A stretch of 64,000 bases of DNA from Henckelia pumila. Its lineage: Eukaryota > Streptophyta > Magnoliopsida > Lamiales > Gesneriaceae. The translations under genes and the position numbers were made by a program. The stretch covers positions 140,685,402-140,749,401 of the forward strand of contig NC_133122.1 of NCBI RefSeq assembly GCF_033568475.1, read 5' to 3'. Below the pieces are notes generated by a model that saw only the letters and a list, made by a program, of their open reading frames with translations, ran no database searches and was not told the DNA's origin. How positions within the stretch are numbered: the first letter of the stretch is position 1; every line of letters starts with the position of its first letter. Positions 32,765 through 44,177 of this stretch are shown in pieces.

Positions 32765-33117
32765 TGTTATGATTTGTATTGATTCACAATCGATTAACTC
32801 ACACTCAAGATAAGATCACACGATCGAAGAACAAAAGCTCTGTAAGAAATAAAATGAATCCAAACAAGAACACCAGAAGTTATAGTGGTTCGGATAAAAA
32901 ATATCCTACTTCCACTTTGCCTTGCCCAAGGCTCAATCAATTATTGGATCGAAATCAGTTTACAAGATGAATACACTAAAGAACACAAATCGCATACAAT
33001 GATATTACCAAACTAATATCAAGAACAAGAACGATCTGTGAAGATGATGAACAATCAATCAACAACTCGTATTCTTGAAGGAAATCTTTCTCATGATCTT
33101 GATGCACCAGCCTTTAC

Positions 33118-33155
<38 letters not shown>

Positions 33156-33303
33156 CATGCAAAGTCTAGGGTATCCAATTCCTATAATTGCTGCCGTTGA
33201 GTCAGTTAGACGAGCTATAATTCTCTGCATCTTAATCTTGATCTCAACGTGCACCTTAAACCCTGATCCAACCAATGACTAAATAGGTGATCCAATTTTC
33301 ACA
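32765..33303 (-). repeat. 5' LTR of the Copia element
   Basis: The partner of 28208-28731, with scattered substitutions and an expanded (TA)n at about 33120-33153. That tract would provide the TATA-like region of the promoter. Confidence 0.93.
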
Positions 33304-34118
33304 AATATATTTTTGTTGTTTAAAGAAATAACATCATAAACTTAAAATTCACTTTTTTATATTTATATAAAATTTAATATTAATTGGAATAGATTTCAAG
33401 TTCACACAATAATAGTTTCATTTGAATTTCAATATATAATTTCACTGTTAACCATAAAATATCGAAATTTATAAATTTAAAATATTTTCATGGAAATATA
33501 CCCTTGGATAAATAGTTAGAATGTTACATTAACATCGACCAACCCAACATCTTTGTTTAATTATTAATTATTTGCATAGGCGCTGCATGAGTGATGTGTA
33601 CTCCAGTCCAAAAATCTTGTAAATTGGCCACTAATAGAAAGAAAGGTGTTTGTTTCTGGTATGATTGATAAACAGAGAAAAGACAGCCAAGAGGATTTAA
33701 TTATTGGTTAGTTTAGGGTGTAATTAATACGCACTTGAATGATGAGATTAGATTAATTTGGGGATTGCTTTTACGTACGTAAAAATAAAGAATATTCTTG
33801 TTCCAACTCAGCTGCTTCAATGTAAATCACATAATATATTCTTATTCTTCCACTTTTATTCATTTCGCTTAAAGGTTTGTTGTGTTCAGATGGGACATTT
33901 TATACAACGAACCTAAATTTTAACCTGTCTCTTAAATCCTTTTTTTTTTTTTTTTTTTTTTCTAAAGAATTAAAGACCGCAAACAAGAAATTAAAGATGC
34001 AGCATGTATATTAATAAGATGGGATGAATACCAGGGAAAAATAGTTTACACAGAAACCTGGTAATTGAAAAATTTCTTATCTATTTATTTAATTATTATT
34101 ATAAAATATAATTATATA
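33304..34118. other. Intergenic spacer downstream of CIPK
   Basis: AT-rich. It should contain the CIPK 3' untranslated region (right end). A poly-T run lies at about 33940-33961. No gene is recognised. Confidence 0.5.
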
Positions 34119-35483
34119 TTAATGATTGGATTCCCCCAAAAGGTGGGAGTGAGTTACGTCGCCGGAGATATTGTGTTCCGATTGATGAATTAAATCACTC
34201 AGCCGTGGCTTCAATCTGTCGTACCAAATATCACCACCTTCCAAACCACCAATCGTGACGTCCACCACCACCAGCTCCTCCGTCAACCGCTTGACCCCCA
34301 CCGTCAATTCACATGAGTTATTATTATTATTCTTCACCAACAGCTTCAACATCCTCATCATCCCCTTCGACTTAACCACCCTCATCATCCCCTCCTCCGC
34401 CGCCGCCTCCTCCTGGATCCTCTGGATTATCCTCTCCGGCGTCTCGGCAGACACAAACATCTCTGAGCTCACGGGATCCCCTAATAACCCCGACAGATCA
34501 GTGCCGGAGGAGTAGGAGATCAAATCGAAGGCGTTCAAGAAACGGCCGGAATATTCTTCATGATGATCTCCAGATGATAAATATTCATTGGGTTTAGTCT
34601 TACTCTCAGTCTCAGTCTCCCCCTTTTGAAACCAAGGATCCAAGAGTATCTCATCGAGGGTGATTCTTGAGGCGGGGTTGGGGTCGAGGATGCGAGACAA
34701 GAGGCGCTTGAGCTCCGGGGAGGTCCATTTGGGACAACGGAAATCTCCTTTGTAGATCTTTCTATACATAGCCATGAGATTGGTGTCGTTGAAAGGCAAG
34801 TAACCAGCATTCAACACGAAAAGAATGACTCCACATGACCAAACATCGATTTTGGCACCATCGTAGCCTTGTTTTGCGAGGATCTCAGGCGCAACGTAAG
34901 CCGGGGTTCCGCATAATGTGTGGAGCAAACCGTCGGGTCGAATCTGGTCGGTGACGACGGCGCTTAGGCCGAAATCAGTAATCTTGAGCTCCCAATTGTC
35001 GTCCAGCAAAAGATTCTCGGGCTTCAAATCACGGTGATAAATACCCAGCGAGTGGCAGTAACCGACGGCGGAGATCAACTGCTGGAAATACTTGCGGCTG
35101 AGATCCTCGCTGAATCTGCCTTTGGCCACCTTGGTGAAGAGCTCGCCTCCTTTGGCGAATTCCATGACGAAGTAGATCTTGGTTTTGGTGGCGAGTACTT
35201 CCAGGAGGCGCACGATATGAGGGTGGTCCAGCTTGTGCATGATAGAAATCTCCCTCTTAATGTGCGCCACCAGGTTCTTCCTCATCACGCGTTGCTTGCT
35301 CATGGCTTTGATGGCCACGCTTCGGCCGCTGCGGAGGTCGCGGCCGTGGTACACTTTGGCGAAGGCGCCGCTGCCCAGGAGTTTTCCCACCTCGTATTTC
35401 TTGAACAGATTCAGGCTAATCTCTTCTCCGGCGGCGGCATCCTCCGCCTTTGAAATTAATCCTTCCAGCGTCATTTTGATCAA
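34119..35483 (-). CDS. CIPK: CBL-interacting protein kinase (CIPK11/CIPK14-like), single exon
   Basis: A 454-residue Ser/Thr kinase of the SnRK3 group, which binds calcineurin B-like calcium sensors and phosphorylates ion transporters and similar targets. The kinase domain spans about residues 30-285: Gly loop LGSGAFAKVYHG (36-47), ATP-binding Lys59, HRDLKPEN with catalytic Asp152, DFG at 170-172 and activation loop to APE-type APEIL at about 198-202. All catalytic residues are present. The NAF/FISL motif NAFDLISYSSGTDLSGLL starts at residue 317 and a phosphatase-interaction-like stretch (ETPERIIQRIQE) follows. The linker and C-terminus hold runs of Glu, Asn and Met. Length and lack of introns fit the intronless CIPK clade. 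FAKGGELFTKVAKGRF and GLLHTLCGTPAYVAPE are closest in my memory to CIPK11/14, but the paralogue is not certain. The start may instead be Met4. Confidence 0.95.
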   Translation of the reverse strand: MIKMTLEGLISKAEDAAAGEEISLNLFKKYEVGKLLGSGAFAKVYHGRDLRSGRSVAIKAMSKQRVMRKNLVAHIKREISIMHKLDHPHIVRLLEVLATKTKIYFVMEFAKGGELFTKVAKGRFSEDLSRKYFQQLISAVGYCHSLGIYHRDLKPENLLLDDNWELKITDFGLSAVVTDQIRPDGLLHTLCGTPAYVAPEILAKQGYDGAKIDVWSCGVILFVLNAGYLPFNDTNLMAMYRKIYKGDFRCPKWTSPELKRLLSRILDPNPASRITLDEILLDPWFQKGETETESKTKPNEYLSSGDHHEEYSGRFLNAFDLISYSSGTDLSGLLGDPVSSEMFVSAETPERIIQRIQEEAAAEEGMMRVVKSKGMMRMLKLLVKNNNNNSCELTVGVKRLTEELVVVDVTIGGLEGGDIWYDRLKPRLSDLIHQSEHNISGDVTHSHLLGESNH

Positions 35484-35705
35484 TCACAAATCCAACTATG
35501 TATATATCATAATATTCTTTAAGAAAAGGATGGAACATATACATACACCAGGCCAGAATCAAATTATATATACAATTTTTTTTTTTATTCGATCTTTGCA
35601 AAAATCATATATATATATATATTAACAAAGAAAAATTCCTTCTAGATGAAAATAAATTAGATTGATACAAAATTCTATTGGAATGAGAATGGAAGAAAAA
35701 GGAAT

Positions 35706-35815
35706 TTTTTTTAAAAAAAGAAGAAGAAGAAGAAGAAGAAGAAGAAGAGGGAGAGGGAGGTGAGAAATACTTAAAAGAGGTTGAAGAGAGAGAGAGAGAA
35801 AAATATATAGAGAGA
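35706..35815 (-). promoter_or_regulatory. CT-rich leader/promoter region of the CIPK
   Basis: Read on the minus strand this is (CTT)n and (CT)n, with a TATA-like CTATATATTT just upstream (35803-35812). It lies 220-330 bases before the start codon. Pyrimidine-rich leaders are common in plant kinase genes. Whether it is transcribed leader or core promoter cannot be read from the sequence; a (TA)n at about 35608-35622 is an alternative TATA region. Confidence 0.4.
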
Positions 35816-37816
35816 AAATCGCTGCTTTAGTTTATTTATTAGGGGATTCTTGTGATTATGATAATGATGCCAAAAAAATATTTAATGCCAACTCTATCGA
35901 TTAAAGACTTCAAATTTTAAATAAAATTGTTGCGTAAAAAATTAAGGGATAGTTTTCACACTAACAACAAACAAATTCCACATGGTTGAATTCAGAGGAC
36001 TAGTTTAATTTATTAATTAATGACAATAATAAATACATCACAACTCACAACAATATATATATATACTCTTTTTTTAAAAATTTTAAATCCTCCATGCATT
36101 ATGTAATCTTTTTGCATAAACAATACTTGAAGCATCCAAAATTTTGAATAAATAAGCTACGCGGCATCTACTATTATTATCTTATTAAGTGCATACGATA
36201 GCCCACTAAATTATAAGAATAGAAAACTATATATGGATGGTAAGAAATTTTCAGCGTTGCGGGTTTGATTTTCGTGTGGAGCATATTTTTTGCTAAAATA
36301 TTGTGGGGATACGTTCTGAGGGTCGACCATATTGCTCTCTCTTTCAGGTCTCTTTCGCTCGTGCACATCTTCGATTTAACCTTTGCATGAGCCAATAAAC
36401 CTCTGACTCATATGAAATGGGTACCTTTCGGGTCAACAATTTCTTTAGAAAACTATGGATCCAAGACAATTTTAAAAAAAAAAAATCAATTCGACTGATA
36501 ATTTACACACAATGCTTAAATTCCTTTTGACATATGGATCGTTCTTTCCCAATAACTTATTTTCATTTCCTAGATAATGTATATGAGTTATTGAAACACA
36601 CGTGTTTTGCACGTATAGAAATTAACGATAAACTTGAGGCACAAATCATATTTGAGGGGGTTATCATTTTTATCATTTTTCAGTTTGGTGTGAAATTGAG
36701 GTACGAAGTGAGAAAATATTTATTTAATTAAATTTATCAAATAGTTTGTATTTTATTATTCTCATGAAGCTAGCTAGGTCGCACATATATTCAATTCGTG
36801 ACGAAGAATATAAGTTGAGCAAGTGTATTATGTATACTCCACATGATACACACCGTACGCATTTGCACGCGTGATGTTACAGACGAATTGCCATTTCCCT
36901 AACATTGTTTTATTTGAAGACCACTCTATTCTTACATTCATTTAACGTTTAATATCAATTTAGATATTTTGGTTAAATATATTATTTTTTTTTGTTTTTT
37001 ACTTGGCCTTTCGTTTTATTGTAAAAATTGGCTGATCGCTTAAAAATAAATATATTTTTATTTGAAATGTTGTGAGTTTTTGTTTTTATAAAATTCTAGC
37101 TAGAACCAAACCCGTGATTCAGTGTAAATTTAATGAAACAGACACTCAAATGAAATCAAATCTTGATCACACATATTGTGTACGTTTATACTAGCGATTG
37201 AAACATACGTAATGTATGTGTAAAAGTCAACGATAAATTTACGCTGATGTTTATTTTTTAATTGCATGAGAAATCAAAAATAGGTGCGGTAATTTAATTT
37301 ATTAGATGGAAAATTGAATAAAAATTATGATAAGGTTTACTTAAATTTATAATATATGTTACCATTAGAAACATATGTGAGTGACATTTATAAATTTTTT
37401 TAAAAAAGACTTAAGCAAAGAGTAGTTTTTTTTAGATTACTTCATCAATCTTTATTTGAGACGGATCAATCACGTCTATTTTTATTTTTGGCATAAAAAT
37501 TATATTTTTTAATGAGTTATCCAAATTAGATATGCATTTCACAGAATTGATATGTGAAACGTCTAACATGAGTTTTCGTGATACACCAAAATTTAGTTAC
37601 TATAAATTATCTAATTTAAATAATCTTACTATATATCTATCCCTTGAAAAACTAGTACTTAATTAATTTGGTGAAACCCATAATAAAATTACAATAATAT
37701 TCATTATTTAATTTTTACCCCAAAAAAATTATGAATGTTTATAAGTAATTTTATTTTTTAAAGGTAAAACTTGTAATTTTATTGAAAATGAGATAAATAA
37801 TCAATTACAAGATTAA
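35816..37816. other. Intergenic region
   Basis: AT-rich, with short open frames of biased composition only. No gene, TIR or LTR structure recognised. The left part is CIPK upstream sequence. Confidence 0.5.
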
Positions 37817-38539
37817 TCAACCAAAACGAAAAACTCTCAAACTCCCAAACAAGAGGGAAGAAAAGAGCAAAAAAAATAAAACAATATTGTGTGCAACCAC
37901 ATTCGCCATTCTTTTACTATGTGCTAACTTTATATTTGGACGGCGTGCAATAATGATCTTGACTTCTTCCACTATGGATCTGATATGGCTAAGATCCTCT
38001 TCCGGGTTGGTGATTGCTTGCACCGCCAAAAGAAAATCAATGTGTATTTCATGTATATCAATTCCACGATCCTGCACAACTTCAATCCATCTCTGATCAC
38101 TAAAAGCTCTGCATGGGTGACTGATAGAGGTTTTGCAATCTAATTTCCAAAATCCAACAACAAGTTTCCTTCATGGTCCCGTACCACTCCGCCAGTTGCG
38201 TATCTCCCAAGGTTCTCATTAACTACATCGTCTACATTCATTATCAGTTTATTTATCGGTGGCTTGCTCCAACGGTGATGTGACGAACTTTGTGTGTACA
38301 CAAAATGTCGGTCTTAAAGTAATCGAGTGCATCATGAAAATCCCACAACAAGGATAATCTCCAATCGAAAGTAATCTGAGAAAGAGTACCCTCAATATCA
38401 TGTAGGACTCTCATTCGATCATGCCAGACAGCCCAAGTCATAGCAAATAATTCGAAATATTTTCAACTCATCATTCACGATAACACGTCGATGATTTCCA
38501 TATTGCGAACCTATTCCATCAGAGATTTGAAAATCGTTC
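37817..38539 (-). pseudogene. LINE (non-LTR) 3' part: RNase H-like region
   Basis: Minus-strand frames give the linker after the zinc-binding domain (MTWAVWHDRMRVLHD), a segment GRYATGGVVRDHEGNLL and the end of an RVT_3-type RNase H (IIARRPNIKLAHSKRMANVV). It has stops and frameshifts. It continues the LINE at 40958-43030, from which it is separated by the LTR insertion. Confidence 0.8.
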
Positions 38540-40957
38540 TGTAACATCCCAAATTCTATTGGAACGTTACTGAAACATACATACTTAAATATTTGCAAAA
38601 ACATTTGCGGAAATAAAAATCTTCTTCAATAAATAAAAGTATTTAAAAGTGCATCATAAATAATGAAATAAAAAATCTTCAAATTTTGCCAAACAAGGCC
38701 ATTAAAAGATAAATTTTGCCAAACATGGCCATTAAAAGATAAATACTAAAATTTGTCTCTCCTTTCAAACAAAAATATTGTTACTCCACATTTCTTCAAT
38801 AAATATCGCACTCATGCATTATCCACTGGCCTGAATCCATTCTCCACTTCATGCTCGTTTCCATAATCATCGATGAAATCATCTAAATCATCGTCATTAC
38901 CTGCACCATTCAAGTATAGTGAGTCTAAAAACTCAGCAAAAAATACATATAAAACTTTTTCATAAAAAAACTTGAAGCTCAAATTTATGACATAACATGA
39001 ACATGTAGTAAAAACTTGACATCTTAGGTAATGAAATACATGAATTTGTGGCAACCGTCGTTTGAGCATATAGTTTGGGAAGGCACTTTCGGAGCTCAAC
39101 CCGAAAATCCAAAATCCTGCGTTAGATAAATACTAAAATTTGTCTCTACTTTCAAACAAAAATATTGTTACTCCACATTCCATCAATAAATATCGCGCTC
39201 ATGCATCACCTACCAGCCCGACTCCATGCTTCACTTCATGCCCATTTCCATAATCATCGCTGAAATCATCTAAAGCATCGTCATTGTCTGCACTATTCAA
39301 GTATAACGAGTTTAAAGACTCAACAAAAAAATGCATATAAACTTTTTCATTAAAAAAAATTGAAACTCAAATTTATGACATAACATGAACATGTAGTAAA
39401 AACTTGAAATCTTAGGTGATGAAATACATGCATTTATGACAACCATCGTTAGAGCACATAGTTTGGGAAGGCAATTTCGGAGCTCAACCCAAAAATCCAA
39501 AACCATGCGTTGAGCACGTATTTTGAGAAGGCACTTCCAAAGCTCATCCCGAAAATCCAAAACCTTGCATTCTTGAGCACATATTTTGGGAAGACACTTC
39601 CGAAGCTCAACCCGAAAATCCAAAACCCTGCATTATCCGTCTCGTTTTACCACCACAAATTCACATACAACATCAAAATATTTTCGTGCATACATCATTT
39701 CATCATACTTCTCATATGTTTCATAACTTCATCATTTCTCACTTTTCAACTTCGTGATAAACATCATGCAACTAGAACTGATGTAAGAACTCATCCATGC
39801 ATAACATACTTCCAAAATTTCATGATAAAATAGCTTTCGTGGGAAAAATCACATAAAGATGCATTATATAGTTTAACCGATCCACGTGAGTCGTTCCGCC
39901 CGTCTCGGACATTCAAATCTTGAAAATTTTGCATATGATCTCTTAAAAGTACTTAAAATAGCTTAAAAGACCATAAATGTACGTTTGGAACTCAAAATGA
40001 CACAACCCCATAATACTGGACAACCCATGGGCGTGCTGGGGCGCAACTTCTATGCGTCCTAGCGCACAATTCCGCTGCCTGACACGCAGGCGCTCGACTT
40101 GATTCATTTCGGTTTTTTTCGATCTTAATACACCCAAAAACGTTGGACATCTGAAAAAATAATATTGGACATGTAAAATCTTCAAAATTCGAAAAATATT
40201 TGCCCAAAAACAAACAACATCCAATGCTTTGATTCATAACTCTCCATAATCAACACACACACCAAAAATTCTGGTTCCTATCATCTAAACCCTTGAATCT
40301 CGATAAATTTTACATCGAAAATATCAGGAACGCATCACGCTTCACGAATAAACATCATGCTCATGAAATTTTCTAAAATCATGCATCAATAAACCTAATT
40401 TTCACACGGGGTTTACCTTCAAAATAATTATATCCATGAATGGGTTTTAAAACATTAAAAAACTTGCCTGACTTTGGATTGCTTGGAATTTAATCGGGAC
40501 GGAAGAACGATCTAGCCTCGAGAAAATTGGAGAACCCTTGCCTAGAGTTTGAACGTGAGAGGAAAAATTGGGGGAGAGTAAGCGGTGTTCCAAAGAAGAA
40601 AATAAAATAAATTTTGAACGCTACTAATTTATGACTAATGGGCTCCATAAAAGGCTCATTAGTTGCAAATAAAACTTTTAAAAATTTCCCAACTATTAAA
40701 ATACACTGCCTTAACTTTATCTAAATAAATAAAACATTTTCTTATCTCGCTTCGAAGGCTAGCATCATCCCTACGGTCCAGAATTAAATTTCAAACCTAA
40801 AAACTTTAAAAATAACATCACAACACATAAAATTTCAGGCATTAAATAAATAAAATAATTTAAACATAACAATTCAATATTCATAACTAACATGCATAAA
40901 TCATAAAAAATCAATTAATTTATCGTGATCAAGCTAGTGGACTTTTTAGACCTTACA
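38540..40957 (-). repeat. Solo LTR (2.4 kb) inserted in the LINE
   Basis: On the plus strand it starts TGTAACATCCCAAATTC and ends TTTTTAGACCTTACA, TG..CA ends as expected of an LTR. The flanks CGTTC (38535-38539) and CATTC (40958-40962) look like a 5-bp TSD with one change. The LINE protein resumes on the other side, confirming an insertion. No gag, pol, PBS or second LTR is present. It contains a 387-bp tandem duplication (about 38737-39123 and 39124-39510) and repeated 57-62 bp units with GAGCACATA and CTCAACCCGAAAATCCAAAA. The Gypsy assignment is by length and ends only. Confidence 0.8.
39064..39635. repeat. Tandem 57-62 bp repeats inside the solo LTR
   Basis: Units starting near 39064, 39452, 39511 and 39573 share TTTGGGAAGGCACTT-like and GCTCAACCCGAAAATCCAAA-like cores with substitutions. 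The last three are adjacent. The first belongs to the other copy of the 387-bp duplication. Confidence 0.75.
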
Positions 40958-43030
40958 CATTCCTTTCCAGCACATTCGAATTTTAGGACACCAGAATAAT
41001 GCATGACAGATGGAATCATACCCAAAAATAAAAAGAAGGTAATTTCCTAACACTGGTACATGATGCGCCATCAGATTCATTCCCTTCGGAATAATATTAT
41101 GTAGAGCTCTCCACCAAAAGATTTCGATTTTAAGTGGAAGCGATAAATACCATAAGAATTTACACCAAGATTTCGAGTGCAACTCCGAATTATGTTTGGG
41201 AGGATCATAGACTCCGATTTCTAGTTTATAGCCTTCTCCTCACAGAGTATTTCCCCTTCGGATTGTAGTATCAGTATCAGGAATACTCGAACAGTGAAGT
41301 TGATATCGGAATGGCCAGGATGTTTGAAACAATAAAATTATGCAAAATGCATTAGAGGAACATTTCATGCTCCTTCATGTATGATCGAGCCAACTGTATC
41401 ATTAGCGTTTGAATCACCTTGAAAATTCGAGCAAGAATGAAAACGGGAATCCAATGATATCAGGAAAATGATATTTTCTCCCCATTACAAACTCTCAAAC
41501 ACAAATCTTTTCTAAGTAAACTTCTGCTCCACAATAATGATCTCCAGTGAAAGAAGGATTGTTTACAGTCAATGTTTGCATAATATCTTGGTGCTTAAAA
41601 TGCCTTGGTTTCTCCAATGAAAGAGGGATTGTTTCCAGTCAATGTTTGCATAATATCTTGGTGCTTCAAATGCCTTGCTTTCAAAACTCGAGCCACTAGA
41701 GATGTGGGATTGAAAATTATTCTCTATACTTGTTTTGCTTGTAGAATTTTATTAAAAGGCTTAAGTTGGTGAAATCTCATAACTCCCATGCATTTTGGCG
41801 AGCTAAGTAATTTCAACGTTTTCCAATGCAACCTTTTCTTTCCATCATTCATACCCACCAAAATTTTGAGCCCCTCTCTAATGCCTCTACTATATATTTC
41901 GGTATTTGAAATCAAGACATTACATATGTAGGAATCGACTGAAGCACAAATTTGATCAAAGTCTCTTTATCCCAGTGGAAAATGATTTACTCCCCCAACC
42001 TTGCATTCTTTTCACCACTCGTTCTATTAAATATCGAAACTGAAGCTTCTAACTCTGGAGAGAAAACATTGGGAGACCCAAATAAATCTCATGTCACGTC
42101 GTTATTGATATAGATAATGTCGATTTTATCTTAATAGCAACATTAATCGGTGTTAGACTAAAGGAGAGCGATGATTCTCGAAGTTGATTAGTTGACCCGA
42201 AGCCCTCTCATATACTGATAGGAAGTCCCTAATGCCATTTCCTTCTTCCACTGTTGCCTTAAAGAAAATAAAGCTATCATCTACGAAGAACTGGTGCGAA
42301 ATCGAGGGACATGAATTAGCAATACAGACTCCTATAAATTTTCTCCGAGTTTCATATCAAATTAGAAGGGATGATAACCCATGGGCACATAGGAAAAACA
42401 AGTAATGAGGAATATGAACATCATGTTGCGGGCTTCGTCCCAGTTTCACTATCCCTGCAATCTTTCCATTTAGATCAAAGGAGTAAAAGACTCTCTGCAA
42501 ACATTTCATAACTTTACCGATCCATATCGGAGAAAACCTAGTTTATTCATCGTTCCAAATATCTCCTCTCTACTCTGTCATATACCTTCCTCATATCAAG
42601 TTTCAGAGTTGCATATCCTTTCTTGCCTACTTTTCTGCTTCGAATACAGTGCAGAGACTCAAACCACAAAATAATGTTATCTGCAATCAACCAATCTGGG
42701 ATAAAATCACTATGAGTCTTGGTCACTATCATTTTTAGAACCGACCTTTATCCATTTTTCAGTGTTGCAACCACAATTTTTTAGGAGACGTCACAAAGGC
42801 TGATCGGTATATAGTCCTTAATAGTCATTGGGTTTTTCGATATTCGGAATGAGGGTGACAACATTATCATTCCAATCATCAAAAGACAGTTCCACTTTCA
42901 GGATTCCTAGTACTGCCTTTGTAACTTCCTGGCAAAATATCTTGCCAAAATTTCTGTTAGAAGAATGTAGACATACCATCTGGGCTTGGGGTTTTATCCG
43001 GGTGTCTTGGAATGACAGAGTGTTGATATG
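40958..43030 (-). pseudogene. LINE (non-LTR) reverse transcriptase region, degenerate and 5'-truncated
   Basis: In minus-strand order: pre-RT segment (WNDNVVTLIPNIEKP at about 42830-42880), DYIPISLCDV (about 42790-42820), SDFIPDWLIADNIILWFESL and YATLKLDMRKVYDRVE (42547-42732), the catalytic box FVDDSFIFFKAT (about 42255-42290) and a zinc-binding C-terminal part (SLPLKIEIFWWRALHNIIP, about 41070-41140). Numerous stops and frameshifts occur. No endonuclease domain is found upstream, so the copy is 5'-truncated, as is usual for L1-type LINEs. The element resumes at 37817-38539. Confidence 0.87.
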
Positions 43031-43423
43031 AACATAAGTTAGTTTACTTCATAGGTTGCCCGATGTCATCAAGAGCCAAGCATAAAATACATAAACTGAC
43101 AGAAGCTCTCAAATTCAAAATGAAGATATCAAGTAAATTGATCATTAACATATTGAAAAAAAAAAAGACAAACTGAATACATATAGTAAAGGTTTAGTCT
43201 CATCGGAGCAGTTGAGCAGAGCTCAACTGAAAGGATGAAGGCAACTGAGTTCAGTTTAGGGAACTAAACTGAATCAGTTGATCTCAACCCAAGTAAGACT
43301 AAACTGATCAAGAGTCTGAGCAATTCAAGTCAAATCAATGGAACTCTTGTGGATAAGTTTTTTTGTACCAGAAAAAGAGCCAAAAGAAGAGACAATCATA
43401 GTGTACTATCTTGACAGATAATG
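43031..43423. other. Spacer between LINE and LTR pile-up
   Basis: Sequence rich in CAACTGA/TCAGTT words; nothing recognised. Confidence 0.5.
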
Positions 43424-43540
43424 TGTAATAGCCCGGTTCTCTTTTACAAGTTTAAAGTGGTTAAAATTGATTAAGCATGGATTAGAGGCTTAATATGGAT
43501 TTTTATCAAGGACGGATCGGAAGGTCCGAACCCAAGTTTG
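43424..43540 (+). repeat. LTR fragment (TGTAATAGCCC head), Tekay-type Gypsy
   Basis: It begins TGTAATAGCCCGGTTCTCTT, matching the LTR head at 50520 (TGTAGTAGCCCGGTTCTATT) and related to the solo LTR head at 55001. Before it breaks off into Athila LTR sequence it contains CGGATCGGAAGGTCCGAACC, the same imperfect palindrome type as in the other LTRs of this family. Confidence 0.65.
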
Positions 43541-44079
43541 GAGGTTTCGATTTTGATCACTTCGATAATTAACATTTTGTAAAACCAACTAAAAATAGAA
43601 TTTGGTTTCATTATGTGGTTTGGGTGTAAACTGAATTTTCACAGTTCGTCATGCATTCAAATTTGATTAGAATTACGAAAGATTAATCCTTTAATATTTG
43701 AATAGGTTTGATTGTTCTAGAAATAGTTCTTTGAACAAGATAGGAGAATTCCCATGAATTAAAATTAAATTTGAGTCTTGAATCGACGACTTGTTACATA
43801 ATTTGTCTGGTACCTACGTGTGTCCTTCATCAAGATTTTTCCAAATTGAATTCAACCTTTAATCTCTGCTGTGTTTTAGTGAATTTATTTTATTTGCAAT
43901 TTTTATTATTAGTTTAAAATCCGAATTCACTTTTTTTATTAGTCTAGATTAAGTAGAAATAATTATATTTCGGTAGTCATATTTATACAGTCCCTGTGGG
44001 TTCGATATTTGAACTTTTTGTCCACTTTACTATTACTTGACCTAGTGCACTTGCTAGTTGATATCGATTTAACCGGTCA
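43541..44079 (+). repeat. Truncated 5' LTR of the Athila element
   Basis: Matches 49265-49802. It starts abruptly within the LTR (GGTTTCGATTTTGATCAC) where the Tekay-type fragment ends, and ends AACCGGTCA. The missing left part includes the promoter, so this LTR cannot drive transcription. Confidence 0.88.
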
Positions 44080-44177
44080 AGTTTTTGGCACCGTTGCTGG
44101 AGACTGTTTGTGATATCAGAATTTTTGTTTCTCTTGAGACTAGACTGTATTTTAATTTATTGTTTCTCTTGAAGGAT

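Larger units (their letters stand above)
28208..33303 (-). mobile_element. Full-length Copia LTR retrotransposon, 5.1 kb, mutated
   Basis: Two LTRs (28208-28731 and 32765-33303) bound the element and AATAT is repeated outside (28203-28207 and 33304-33308), the 5-bp TSD of an integrase product. The element reads on the minus strand. Its PBS at 32750-32761 (TGGCATCAGAGC) fits an initiator-Met tRNA with one change and lies 3 bases inside the 5' LTR. A purine tract (CCATGGTGGAGATT) abuts the 3' LTR at 28732-28745. Domain order is gag, protease, integrase, RT, RNase H, so it is Copia. Stops and a frameshift in the middle make it non-autonomous. Confidence 0.95.
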
